From the NCBI GenBank assembly GCA_027024025.1, contig JALVTT010000079.1, positions 1-36,090 of the forward strand: DNA of 36,090 nt. Direction: 5' to 3'. Source of the stretch: Sedimenticola sp. (GTDB taxonomy: Bacteria; Pseudomonadota; Gammaproteobacteria; Chromatiales; Chromatiaceae). The notes under the pieces were generated by a model. The model did no database searches and was not told the DNA's origin. It saw nothing but the letters and a program-made list of their open reading frames with translations. The position numbers and the translations under genes were made by a program. This document shows, piece by piece, positions 22,424 to 33,715 of this stretch (positions are counted from its first letter, which is position 1; each line of letters begins with the position of its first letter).

Positions 22424-23872
22424 TCATCCGTCCAGCTGACGCGCCACGATCCCGCCCAGGCGCACCACGGCCTGTTCGATCGCCTCGCTCCAGGAATGCC
22501 CGCAGCTGATGCGGATGAAGTTGCGATAGCGGCGGGTGGCGGAGAACAGGATCCCCGGGGTGATGCTGATGCCCGCCTCCAGGGCCAGGTGAAACACCTC
22601 CAGGCAGTCACTGCCGCGCGGCATCTCCACCCACAGCACGAAGCCGCCGCCCGGCTGGGTGATGCGCGTGCCCGGCGGGAAATGCCGCGCCACCAGCAGG
22701 CGCATGCGTTCGACCTGGTCGCGGAAGGCCTTGCGCAGGCGCCGCAGATGGCGCTCGTATTCGCCGCTGCGCAGATACTCGGACACGCCCAGCTGGGTCA
22801 GCGAGGTGGTCGCCGAGGTCGTGGCCTGTTTCCATTCCAGCACATCGTCCAGATAGCCGCCGGCCAGCACCCAGCCGACACGATAGCCGGGCGCCAGGGT
22901 CTTGGAGAAGGACGAACAGGTCAGCACCTTGCCGGACAGGTCGAAGCGCCGCACCGGGGGTGGGCGCTCGCCCTCGAAGTACAGGTCGCCGTAGATGTCG
23001 TCCTCGATCAGGGCCACATCGTGCTCGGCCACCAGTTCGGCGATGCGGCGCTTGTTGGCCTCCGGCATCAGGGCGCCCAGCGGGTTGTTGAAATTGGGCA
23101 CCGTGAGCACCGCGCGGATGTCCATGGTCTCCAGCGCCAGCTGCAGGGCCTCGGGGCACATGCCGGTCTCGGGGTCGGTATCGATCTCCAGCGCCAGCAG
23201 CCCCATGCGCTCGATCAGGCGCAGCACCGAGAAATAGGTCGGTGACTCGACCGCGATGATGTCGCCGCGCCGCGCCACCGTCTGCAGGGCCAGGGTCAGG
23301 GCCTCGGTGGCGCCCGAGGTGATCACCACCTCCTCGGGCGAGACGCCGATGCCCAGATCGGCATAGCGCCGCGCGATCTGCCGGCGCAGCCGCGGCAGGC
23401 CCGGCGGAAAGCAGTAATCGATGGCCTCGCCGGCATGCAGCGCGGCGGCGCGGCGGGTGGCGCGCAACAGGCCCTTGCCCGGCATCAGATCGGGCGAGGG
23501 CACCGCGGCGCCCAGGGGCACGATCTCGGGATTGTTGGCGAGCAGAAAGATCTCCTCGAACAGCTCGCCGAAGCGCACCTTGCGCGGCTTGCAGCACACC
23601 GCGCGCCGACGCGGCACCGGCGCCGCCGGCTGCGGCAGGCCGTTCACATAGAAACCCGACTGTGGCCGCACCCGCAACACGCCGCGGTCCTCCAGCTCGG
23701 CATAGGCCTGCTTCACCGTGGAGATGCTGACCTTGAGCTGCCGGCTCAGCCCGCGCAGCGAGGGCGCCCGGTCACCCGGTTGCAGGGTGCCCTGTTCGAT
23801 CAGGTCGAGGATATGGCGCGAGACCCGGTCATACAGAAAACCCGTCTCGCGCCGGCTGGTGGCAACTGTCAT
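22424..23872 (-). CDS. MocR-type regulator (GntR HTH fused to an aminotransferase-I-like domain)
   Basis: N-terminal wHTH (GDRAPSLRGLSRQLKVSISTVKQAYAELEDRGVLRVRPQSGFYV); C-terminal PLP fold (PNFNNPLGALMPEANKRRIAEL, EDDIYGDLYFEG, CSSFSKTLAPGYRVGW). Alternative start at 23884. Confidence 0.94.
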   Translation of the reverse strand: MTVATSRRETGFLYDRVSRHILDLIEQGTLQPGDRAPSLRGLSRQLKVSISTVKQAYAELEDRGVLRVRPQSGFYVNGLPQPAAPVPRRRAVCCKPRKVRFGELFEEIFLLANNPEIVPLGAAVPSPDLMPGKGLLRATRRAAALHAGEAIDYCFPPGLPRLRRQIARRYADLGIGVSPEEVVITSGATEALTLALQTVARRGDIIAVESPTYFSVLRLIERMGLLALEIDTDPETGMCPEALQLALETMDIRAVLTVPNFNNPLGALMPEANKRRIAELVAEHDVALIEDDIYGDLYFEGERPPPVRRFDLSGKVLTCSSFSKTLAPGYRVGWVLAGGYLDDVLEWKQATTSATTSLTQLGVSEYLRSGEYERHLRRLRKAFRDQVERMRLLVARHFPPGTRITQPGGGFVLWVEMPRGSDCLEVFHLALEAGISITPGILFSATRRYRNFIRISCGHSWSEAIEQAVVRLGGIVARQLDG

Positions 23873-23882
23873 CACCCGCTCC

Positions 23883-23932
23883 AAACTGTGTTGGTCACAT
23901 TTCTGATTTTCTGAAACTGTTGATGTAACAGT
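23883..23932. promoter_or_regulatory. Candidate MocR operator region
   Basis: Two AAACTGT direct repeats at 23883-23889 and 23914-23920 (31 bp apart), each starting a dyad: TGTG-TTGGT-CACA and ACTGTT-GATGT-AACAGT. Confidence 0.5.
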
Positions 23933-23983
23933 AGACCCACTACGCTAAGACTACCAGCCACACCGGGACAGGAGACCCCACCC

Positions 23984-24190
23984 ATGAACACCCAGGCCCT
24001 CACCCTTCCGCAATGGGAACAGCCCGGCCTTCGCAGACATCTGGCCCGGGCCCTCTGCACCCTGAACCGCTGGCACGAACGGGCGCGCCAGCGCCGCCAG
24101 CTGGCCCGGCTGGACGCGCATCAGCTTCGGGACATCGGCATCAGCCGCGAGCAGGCGCTGGCGGAGGCCCGCCGCCCCTTCTGGGAATGA
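23984..24190 (+). CDS. DUF1127 domain-containing small protein
   Basis: HLARALCTLNRWHERARQRRQLARLDAHQLRDIGISREQALAEARRPFW is characteristic of DUF1127; GGAG upstream of the ATG. Confidence 0.93.
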   Translation: MNTQALTLPQWEQPGLRRHLARALCTLNRWHERARQRRQLARLDAHQLRDIGISREQALAEARRPFWE

Positions 24191-24199
24191 GCGCCGGCC

Positions 24200-24967
24200 T
24201 CAGCGGGTGAAGACCCAGGTGTCGCCCTTGGAGAGATCCGGGTTGTAGGCGTAACCGGCGTAGTCGAAGGCCTTGAGCTGCTCCGGGTCGGAGAGCCGTT
24301 CGGTGATGAGATAGCGGCTCATCAGGCCGCGCGCCTTTTTGGCGTAGATGCCGATCATCTTGTAGCTGCCGTCGTCACGATGTTCCTTGAACTGCGGGGT
24401 GATGATCCGTCCCTTAAGTTTCTTTGGACGCACGGCCTTGAAGTATTCGTTCGAGGCGAGGTTGATCAGCACATCGTCACCCTGCGCGGCCAGGGCCTCG
24501 TTGAGCTTTTCGGTGATCATGTCGCCCCAGAAGTCGTAGAGATTCCTGCCGCGCGGGTTGGGCAGGGAGGTGCCCATCTCCAGGCGGTAGGGCAGCATCA
24601 GGTCCAGCGGACGCAGCACCCCGTACAGGCCGGAGAGCATACGCAGATGATCCTGGGCGAAGGCGATGTCCCCGGCCTCGAACTGGTCGGCGTTGAGCCC
24701 GGCATACACATCGCCCTTGAAGGCGAACAGGGCCTGCTTGGCCTTGTCCTTGGTGATCTTCGGCGTCCAGGCCTGGTAGCGCTCGTAATTGAGTTGCGCC
24801 AGCCTGTCGCTGAGCTTCATCAGCCCGGCGATCCGCTCGGCCGAGTAGTCCTTGAGGATGTCGATCAACTGCTTCGACTCATCCAGCAGCTCGGGCAGGG
24901 TGGCCTGCTCGGTGGGGGCAGGGGTGTCGTAGTCCAGTTTCTTGGCGGGCGAGATGACGATGAGCAC
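24200..24967 (-). CDS. yaaA: Peroxide stress protein YaaA (DUF328)
   Basis: (GTG start)[15 protein letters not shown]...[15 protein letters not shown]...[29 protein letters not shown]...[13 protein letters not shown]. Confidence 0.95.
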   Translation of the reverse strand: MLIVISPAKKLDYDTPAPTEQATLPELLDESKQLIDILKDYSAERIAGLMKLSDRLAQLNYERYQAWTPKITKDKAKQALFAFKGDVYAGLNADQFEAGDIAFAQDHLRMLSGLYGVLRPLDLMLPYRLEMGTSLPNPRGRNLYDFWGDMITEKLNEALAAQGDDVLINLASNEYFKAVRPKKLKGRIITPQFKEHRDDGSYKMIGIYAKKARGLMSRYLITERLSDPEQLKAFDYAGYAYNPDLSKGDTWVFTR

Positions 24968-25068
24968 GGAACAGGGCCTCTTGGGTGGGCGTCGTGGGGT
25001 TGCTGTTGGCGATACCTGCCGCCGCATGGTCCTGCCTTGGATCACCCCCTGTCAATCCCGAGAAACCA

Positions 25069-25278
25069 TCATCGTCGCAGGAAATAATGGATGGGCACCT
25101 CGATACGCCAATGGTCCCGCTTCAGGACCGCGGGCAGCGGTCCGGCATGATCCAGGCGCTTCAGAGTCTGCCTTGCGGCGCGGTCCAGACGGCTGGAACC
25201 CGATGACTGCTTGATCCGGACCTGAAGGAAGCGGCCATCCGCGCCGATCAACAGATCGAGCACCACCCGACCTTCCTC
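25069..25278 (-). pseudogene. Remnant of a TonB C-terminal domain protein
   Basis: EEGRVVLDLLIGADGRFLQVRIKQSSGSSRLDRAARQTLKRLDHAGPLP...RIEVPIHYFLRR* resembles a TonB C-terminal domain. An in-frame TAG at 25279-25281 precedes it and there is no room for a full N-terminus before mnmG. Confidence 0.6.
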
Positions 25279-25327
25279 CTAGGGACTGTCGATCGAACCA
25301 GACTTGATCCTTGTCAAGCCCGGCCGC

Positions 25328-27214
<1,887 letters not shown>

Positions 27215-27349
27215 GGGCTGTCACCCCGCCGAAGTCCGGCCCGAAACTAAAGACAGACGCCGATTTTAGTCCAAAGCCCGCCCGCCATCCGCTGCAATCT
27301 TTACGGGCTTGGGCCGGTCTCCGATCCAGTCGCTTCACTGGAGATCCCC

Positions 27350-27889
27350 ATGCCCCGATATCGCGCCTCCGCCCGGCTGTTGTGCCTGCTGCTGCCGCTG
27401 CTCGCCGTCCGGCTTTCGGCCGAGACCCTCGACCGCCGCCCGCTGCCGCCGTTCACCCAGACCCAGCCGGCGGCCTGGTTCAACTCGCCGCCGCTGAAGG
27501 TCGGGGATCTGCGCGGCCGGGTGGTGCTGATCGACGTCTGGACCTACGGCTGCTGGAACTGCTACCGCTCCTTCCCCTGGCTGCGCGACCTGGAGGCGGA
27601 CCTTGCCGATCGGCCCTTCCAGGTGATCGGCATCCACACCCCCGAGTTCGCACACGAGCGCGATCCGGAACGGGTCGCCGCCAAGATCCGCGAATTCCGC
27701 CTCCACCACCCGGTGATGCTGGACAACGACAGGGCCTACTGGCGGGCCCTGGACAACCAGTACTGGCCCAGCTACTACCTGGTGGACAGGCAGGGCCGGC
27801 TGCGCTACCGCTTTGTCGGCGAGACCCATGCGGACGACCGCCAGGCGCAGATCATCCGTCAGGCCATCGAGACCCTGCTGGCGGAATGA
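27350..27889 (+). CDS. Exported thioredoxin-like (redoxin/TlpA-type) protein with CWNC motif
   Basis: N-terminal signal-like segment; VVLIDVWTYGCWNCYRSFPWLRDLE; FQVIGIHTPEF; YWPSYYLVDRQGRLRYRFVGE. Confidence 0.9.
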   Translation: MPRYRASARLLCLLLPLLAVRLSAETLDRRPLPPFTQTQPAAWFNSPPLKVGDLRGRVVLIDVWTYGCWNCYRSFPWLRDLEADLADRPFQVIGIHTPEFAHERDPERVAAKIREFRLHHPVMLDNDRAYWRALDNQYWPSYYLVDRQGRLRYRFVGETHADDRQAQIIRQAIETLLAE

Positions 27890-27956
27890 ACCCGCGTTGC
27901 CCTCTCCGGCGGCTGGGTTACACTCGGGGTCTTCCGGTCATGAAATGGAGTCGCGC

Positions 27957-28856
27957 ATGAAAATCCTGTTGCTCTCTCTGACGCTCGCCTGCCTGCTGGC
28001 AGGCCCCGCATTGGCCGCCGGCCAGGGCGAAAAGCCCCTGCTCGAGGAACTGCGCGCGCTGGCGGAGAAGGCGCGTCGTCAGCAGGCGGCGGACCGCTGG
28101 CTGCAACGCGCCCTGGACGACCTGGTCGCGCGTTACGACCGGCCCTGGCAGCGAACCCTGCTGTTCGATGACTTCAGCGATGGTGATTTCAGACGCAACC
28201 CGGCCTGGCAGGTGGTCGAGGGCCGCTTCGAGGTATCGCGCGCCCAAGGCCTGGTCGCCCGCGCCGGAGACCCGGTTCGGGCCGGACGGACGACCGACGA
28301 AGCCGATGCCCGGGCGCAGCCGGATCTGACCGGCGCCCTGGTCGGGGCCATCCTGGACCAGGCCTTCGGGACCAACAAGCATCAGGAGGACAGGCCCGGC
28401 GATCATGAACGAAACGCGGTCCCGTTCGCCTCCGGGCCCAACCGGATCCGGGTCAAGGCCGGGGTGAGCAATGCCTTCGCCATCACCGCCACCCTGCGCG
28501 CCAGTGACCGGCCGGCGACCCGCTTCGAGATCGCCGTGCTGCAGGACACCCGCGGCCGATACGGCTATCGCCTGCGCGTGGACGCGGGCCGGCCCGGACA
28601 GGTGGAGCTGGTGCGTCTGCGCCGGGGTTACGAGGCCATTGTGGAACGCGCAAAACTGCCCGCGGCGCTCGGCGACGGCCATCTGCACGACCTGGCCTGG
28701 CGCCAGGCGCCGGACGGCCGCGTCTCGGTCCTGCTCGACGACAAGCCGGTGTTCAGCGTGCGCGATCGCGCCTTCCGGGATGGCTATCCCTGGCTGGAGC
28801 TGCGCCAGGAAGGTGGCGAACTGGTGCTGCGCTCGCTGCGGGTCGAGGGGACCTGA
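27957..28856 (+). CDS. Secreted protein of unknown function with a jelly-roll/LamG-like region
   Basis: Signal peptide MKILLLSLTLACLLAGPALA; LLFDDFSDGDFRRNPAWQVVEGRFEVSRAQGLVARA; C-terminal DGRVSVLLDDKPVFSVRD. Upstream in-frame ATG at 27945 is also possible. Confidence 0.65.
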   Translation: MKILLLSLTLACLLAGPALAAGQGEKPLLEELRALAEKARRQQAADRWLQRALDDLVARYDRPWQRTLLFDDFSDGDFRRNPAWQVVEGRFEVSRAQGLVARAGDPVRAGRTTDEADARAQPDLTGALVGAILDQAFGTNKHQEDRPGDHERNAVPFASGPNRIRVKAGVSNAFAITATLRASDRPATRFEIAVLQDTRGRYGYRLRVDAGRPGQVELVRLRRGYEAIVERAKLPAALGDGHLHDLAWRQAPDGRVSVLLDDKPVFSVRDRAFRDGYPWLELRQEGGELVLRSLRVEGT

Positions 28857-28886
28857 GCCGGCCGGCGGGCGCCTGATCCGAAGCGC

Positions 28887-29672
28887 TCAGCAAGGCAGAT
28901 CCCCGGTCTCTATCCCGTCTTCGATCGACAGCAGGTCTGAAACGCGCCGGGCCAGCGCGGCGGGATCGGCCGAGCTGAGCAGGCGCAGGCGGGGCCCGCC
29001 GGTGGCCGGGCGATCGACCTCGGGCACCCGGCGGCGCAGTTCGGCGGTCACGGCGGGCGCCGGGTCGATCAGGCCTTCATGCCCGCCCACCGCCTCGGCG
29101 ATGACATCGCTCAGAAAGGGGAAGTGGGTGCAGGCCAGGACCCAGGTGTCCACGCCCCGCTCGATCATGGGTTGCAGTTCCCTGCGCAGTCCCTCCACGA
29201 AGTCCGGTGCCTGTTCCTCGCCCTGTTCTATCCGCGTCACCCAATGATGCGGGGCGTACTCGATGACCTCGATGTCCGCGGCGTGGCGCTGACGCAGAGT
29301 CCGGTAACGGCGGCTGGCCAGGGTCGAGGCCGTGGCCAGGACCGCAACCCGACCGCTGCGGGTCATGGCGGCGGCCGGCTTGATGGCCGGTTCCATGGCG
29401 ATCACCGGGATGTCCAGGGCCTCGCGGATGGCCTCGGCGGCCAGCGCGGTGGCGGTGTTGCAGGCGATGACCAGGGCATCGACGCCACGGTCGCGCAGGT
29501 GGCGGGCGATACGCAGGCTGCGCGCCCGGACCCATTCGGGCGGCCGCTCGCCATAGGGGGCGTGGGCCGAGTCGGCGCAATAGATGAACGAGGCCTGAGG
29601 CAGGTGGTTCAGGGCATGGCGCAAGACGCTCAGCCCGCCGATACCCGAATCGAACACCCCGATACGGATCAT
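28887..29672 (-). CDS. murI: Glutamate racemase
   Basis: [64 protein letters not shown]. Confidence 0.97.
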   Translation of the reverse strand: MIRIGVFDSGIGGLSVLRHALNHLPQASFIYCADSAHAPYGERPPEWVRARSLRIARHLRDRGVDALVIACNTATALAAEAIREALDIPVIAMEPAIKPAAAMTRSGRVAVLATASTLASRRYRTLRQRHAADIEVIEYAPHHWVTRIEQGEEQAPDFVEGLRRELQPMIERGVDTWVLACTHFPFLSDVIAEAVGGHEGLIDPAPAVTAELRRRVPEVDRPATGGPRLRLLSSADPAALARRVSDLLSIEDGIETGDLPC

Positions 29673-31021
29673 TTGCCGATGCAGAAGCTGGAGAAGATCT
29701 CGCCGAGCAGGTCGTCGGCGCTGAACTCGCCGGTGATCTCGGACAGGGCGTTCTGCGCCTGGCGCAGATCCTCGGCCAGCAGTTCAGCGGCACGGGCCTG
29801 ACGCAGGGCCTCGGCCCCGGCGCGCAGATGGGCCTCGGTGCGCGCCAGCGCATCCAGATGACGGCGGCGCGCGAGAAACTCGCCTTCGGCGCCCTGCTCC
29901 AGACCCATGCACCGGCGCAGGTGCCCGCGCAACGCATCCATGCCCGCGCCGGTGCGCGCGCTGAGGCGGATCTCCACCTGCCCGTCGTGTTCATGCAGCC
30001 CGCAGGGCAGGCCGCTGAGATCGGCCTTGTTGTGGATGAAGGTGACCGGCACGCCGGAGGGCAGCTGGCATGGATCGAAGGCCCGGTGGCCAGGATCGGC
30101 CTGACCGTCATAGACCCACAGCACCCGGTCGGCCGATTCGATCTCGGCGCGCGCCCGTTCCACGCCGATACGCTCCACCTCGTCGGCCGCCTCGCGCAGC
30201 CCGGCAGTGTCCACCAGGTGCAGCGGCATGCCGTCGATCTGTACCGATTCGCGTACCAGGTCGCGGGTGGTGCCGGGGATGTCCGTCACGATGGCGCGTT
30301 CCGTTCCGGCCAGGGCGTTCAGCAGGCTGGACTTGCCGGCATTGGGCAGGCCCGCGATCACCAGGGTCATGCCGTCGCGCATCACCCGTCCGACACCGGC
30401 GCTGCGCCGCAGGGTCTGCAGCCGGTCGATCAGGCCGTCCAGGGCCTCGACGACATGGCGGTCGGCCAGAAAGTCGATCTCCTCCTCGGGGAAATCCAAG
30501 GCCCCCTCGACATACATGCGCAGATGGATCAGACCGTCCAGCAGTTCCTGCACGCGGCGCGAGAACACGCCCTCCAGGGAACGCAGGGCCAGGCGCGCCG
30601 CGGCCCGGGTCTCGCTGTCGATCAGATCGGCGACGGCCTCGGCCTGGGCCAGATCGAGCTTGTCGTTGAGAAAGGCGCGTTCGCTGAACTCACCGGCCCG
30701 CGCGATGCGCGCGCCCAGGGCCACGCAGCGTTCCAGCAGCATGTCCATGACCACCGGCCCGCCATGACCCTGCAGCTCCACCACGTCCTCGCCGGTGAAG
30801 GAATGCGGGGCGGGAAAATACAGCAGCAGGCCGGCGTCGATCGGGCTGCCGCCGGCATCGAGAAAGCGCACGAAATGGGCATGCCGCGGGACCGGCGAGA
30901 TACCGCTGATCCGCTCGCCTATGCTCAGGGCCCGCGGGCCCGACAGCCGCACGATGCCCACGCCGCCACGGCCCGGGGGCGTGGCGATGGCCGCGATGGT
31001 ATCGGCCACCGGCGCGGTCAT
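29669..31021 (-). CDS. mnmE: tRNA modification GTPase MnmE (TrmE)
   Basis: [45 protein letters not shown]-terminal CIGK. Confidence 0.99.
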   Translation of the reverse strand: MTAPVADTIAAIATPPGRGGVGIVRLSGPRALSIGERISGISPVPRHAHFVRFLDAGGSPIDAGLLLYFPAPHSFTGEDVVELQGHGGPVVMDMLLERCVALGARIARAGEFSERAFLNDKLDLAQAEAVADLIDSETRAAARLALRSLEGVFSRRVQELLDGLIHLRMYVEGALDFPEEEIDFLADRHVVEALDGLIDRLQTLRRSAGVGRVMRDGMTLVIAGLPNAGKSSLLNALAGTERAIVTDIPGTTRDLVRESVQIDGMPLHLVDTAGLREAADEVERIGVERARAEIESADRVLWVYDGQADPGHRAFDPCQLPSGVPVTFIHNKADLSGLPCGLHEHDGQVEIRLSARTGAGMDALRGHLRRCMGLEQGAEGEFLARRRHLDALARTEAHLRAGAEALRQARAAELLAEDLRQAQNALSEITGEFSADDLLGEIFSSFCIGK

Positions 31022-31028
31022 GCCGGGA

Positions 31029-32675
31029 TCAGGCCTTGGCGCCCTGCTCGATGCGGCGGGTGATGAGCCACTGCTGGGCGATGGACAGGATGTTGTTGGT
31101 CACCCAGTAGATCACCAGCCCGGAGGGGAAGAAGGCGAACATGAAGCCGAACACCAGCGGCAGGAAGGACATGATCTTGGCCTGCATGGGATCCGGCGGC
31201 GCCGGGTTCAGCTTCTGCTGGATGAACATCGAGACCGCCATGATGATGGGCAGCACGAAATAGGGATCCTTGATCGAGAGATCCTTGATCCACAGGATCC
31301 ACGGCGCCTGGCGCATCTCCACATTCTCCAGCAGCACCCAGTACAGGGCGATGAAGAAGGGGATCTGCACCAGCATGGGCAGACAGCCGCCCAGGGGATT
31401 GATCTTCTCCTTCTTGTAGATCTCCATCATGGCCTGCTGCATGCGCTGCTTGTCGTCACCGTAACGGTCCTTGAGCGCCTGGATGCGCGGCCCCAGCTTG
31501 CGCATATTGGCCATGGAGCGATAGCTGGTCTCGGACAGCTTGAAGAACACCCCCTTGATCAGGATGGTGAAGATGATGATGGTCCAACCCCAGTTGCCGA
31601 CGAAGGCATAGATCCGGTCCAGGATCCAGTGGATGGGTTTGGCCAGGAAAACCAGCCAGCCATAGTCCACGGTCAGGTCCAGGCCCTCGGCCACCTTCGG
31701 CAGCTCCTGGGTGGACTTGGGTCCGATGAAGCCGGTGCCGCCGAACTCGGCACTGGCACCCGGCGCCACGCTGCGCACCGGGGTATAGGCGCCCAGGACA
31801 TAGCGCTGTTCACCGACCTGCTTGCCATAGAAGTGCTCGGTCTCGCCGCGCGGCGGCACGAAGGCCGCGAGGAAATAGTGCTGGATCATGGCGATCCAGC
31901 CGTCCTTTACATCGATATTGGGCTCGCCCTCGGCCAGCTTGGAGAACTTGTACTTGCGGTACTTGTCCTCCGGCGAATAGATGGCGCCGCCGGTAAAGGT
32001 GTACATCATGCCCGGCCCCTTCTTGACCTGCGGCTCGCCGCGCTGCAGCTGGCGGTACTCCCGGCCGCTCCAGGGCTTGTCCGAGCCGTTGTGCACGATC
32101 TCCTTCAATTCGAAGGCGTGGGTGCCGCGCCTGAACACATAGCGCTTGGTCACCTGCACCCCGTCCGGTGAGCGCCAGGTGAAATCCACCTGCAGGCGCT
32201 CGGCCTTGGGGTCCATGCGGTATTCCCGGCTGGCGCTGCTGAACAGGGCCAGGTGGGTCGGCGCCCGATCCTTGTCGCTGGACAGCAGCCCGCTCTGCGC
32301 GATGAAGAAGTCCTTGGGATCCCGGCTCAGCAGGCGAACCTTGACGTCCGGCTGGTCCACCGACACCGGAAAGTCCACCAGATGCGCCTGCACGATGGTC
32401 GCGCCCCTGGGGTCGATCTCGAGATCCAGCTTGTCGGTCACGACATGCACCAGCGCAGCCTTGGGATTCTCGGCGGCCGCTTTGCCACTGTTGGGCGCAG
32501 CCGGCACCGTGGCCCTGTCGGTGGCAACCTGCGGCACGGCCTTGTCGCCCGGGACCGTCTGGGCGGCGGCCTGGGCCTGTTGTCTGGGACGCACATAGTC
32601 GTCCTGCCAGGCCTGCCACAGCTGCAGGGAGACGAAGGCCAGGGCCATGAACAAGAACAGGCGTATGTTACTCAT
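31029..32675 (-). CDS. yidC: Membrane protein insertase YidC
   Basis: [28 protein letters not shown]-terminal insertase domain ([46 protein letters not shown]). Confidence 0.98.
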   Translation of the reverse strand: MSNIRLFLFMALAFVSLQLWQAWQDDYVRPRQQAQAAAQTVPGDKAVPQVATDRATVPAAPNSGKAAAENPKAALVHVVTDKLDLEIDPRGATIVQAHLVDFPVSVDQPDVKVRLLSRDPKDFFIAQSGLLSSDKDRAPTHLALFSSASREYRMDPKAERLQVDFTWRSPDGVQVTKRYVFRRGTHAFELKEIVHNGSDKPWSGREYRQLQRGEPQVKKGPGMMYTFTGGAIYSPEDKYRKYKFSKLAEGEPNIDVKDGWIAMIQHYFLAAFVPPRGETEHFYGKQVGEQRYVLGAYTPVRSVAPGASAEFGGTGFIGPKSTQELPKVAEGLDLTVDYGWLVFLAKPIHWILDRIYAFVGNWGWTIIIFTILIKGVFFKLSETSYRSMANMRKLGPRIQALKDRYGDDKQRMQQAMMEIYKKEKINPLGGCLPMLVQIPFFIALYWVLLENVEMRQAPWILWIKDLSIKDPYFVLPIIMAVSMFIQQKLNPAPPDPMQAKIMSFLPLVFGFMFAFFPSGLVIYWVTNNILSIAQQWLITRRIEQGAKA

Positions 32676-32768
32676 TGGGATATCGGGACTCTCGATTGAC
32701 CAGGCCGGGCAACGATTGCCGGCCGTGGCGATGCAAAGCGCGAAGTTTAAGCCACGGGCCGCGGGCTG

Positions 32769-33179
32769 TCATTTCCGCAGCGCGTCGAACAGTTGCGCCA
32801 GCGAGGCGAACAGGCGCCGGTTGTCGGCCTGACGGGCGGCGGCGCGCGCCATGACCACATAGTCGAGGCCGGAGCCGGCGGTCGGCTGGACCTCCCGGCG
32901 GAAGTATTCGCGCACCAGGCGCTTGATCCGGTTGCGGTCCACCGCGCGGCGCAGCTGCTTCTTGGCGATCGCCAGGCCCAACCGGTCGTGAGCCAACCCG
33001 TTGGGGCGGGCCAGGACCGTGAAATAGCGATCGGAGCGACGCGTGGCCCCGGCAAAGACACGCGAGAAATCCGCTGCCCTGAGCAGCCGGTAGGCACGCA
33101 AAAAGGCCTGGGACGGCTTTGCGCCATCCCCGGCCCCGGTATCGAACAGCGGCTTGCCCGGATCTGCGATCAGGATCAC
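32769..33179 (-). CDS. rnpA: Ribonuclease P protein component
   Basis: RLLRAADFSRVFAGATRRSDRYFTVLARPN...RLGLAIAKKQLRRAVDRNRIKRLVREYFR. GTG start in the ORF track; the exact start is uncertain. Confidence 0.93.
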   Translation of the reverse strand: MILIADPGKPLFDTGAGDGAKPSQAFLRAYRLLRAADFSRVFAGATRRSDRYFTVLARPNGLAHDRLGLAIAKKQLRRAVDRNRIKRLVREYFRREVQPTAGSGLDYVVMARAAARQADNRRLFASLAQLFDALRK

Positions 33180-33196
33180 GGCAGTCGCGAGACTGC

Positions 33197-33331
33197 TCAG
33201 GGGGTCAGACGGGCGCGGCCCTTGGCGCGGCGGGCGTTGATCACCTTGCGACCGGCTCGCGTGGCCATGCGCGCGCGGAAGCCGTGGGTACGGGCACGCT
33301 TCAAATTACTCGGTTGGAAAGTACGTTTCAT
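33197..33331 (-). CDS. rpmH: 50S ribosomal protein L34
   Basis: Reverse translation [44 protein letters not shown]. Too short for the supplied ORF track. Confidence 0.98.
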   Translation of the reverse strand: MKRTFQPSNLKRARTHGFRARMATRAGRKVINARRAKGRARLTP

Positions 33332-33571
33332 GACCGGACACTCCGGGTTGGATTCGCTGACAGGCCCGGCCTGGCCTGAAACCTCAGGCGGGCCGGACGG
33401 AAAGGCGCGCGACTTTACGCCAAGCGGGCCCCGCTGTCAAATCGAACCCCCGCCATCGCCCGGCTGGTTCATACAATTACGAAGACAAAACTCTCTAACC
33501 ACAGGTTTAAATGGAAAGTAATTACTCACTTAACATCCAGGGCCAAGACCGGCCGGCCGGAACAAAACAGC

Positions 33572-33580
33572 TGTGGATAA
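33572..33580 (-). promoter_or_regulatory. Perfect DnaA box in the rpmH-dnaA intergenic region
   Basis: TGTGGATAA, reverse complement of TTATCCACA. Confidence 0.8.
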
Positions 33581-33715
33581 CTTTTTCCGCTGGGTTTAGA
33601 ATCCACGGACAGACCGGCCCGACGCCCGCCGCAACGGCCGGGCGCCCAATGCGGACGACACCGGCATCCGGGCCCGCTGCCGATACCATAATAAACAGAC
33701 ACACTGCACAGCACA

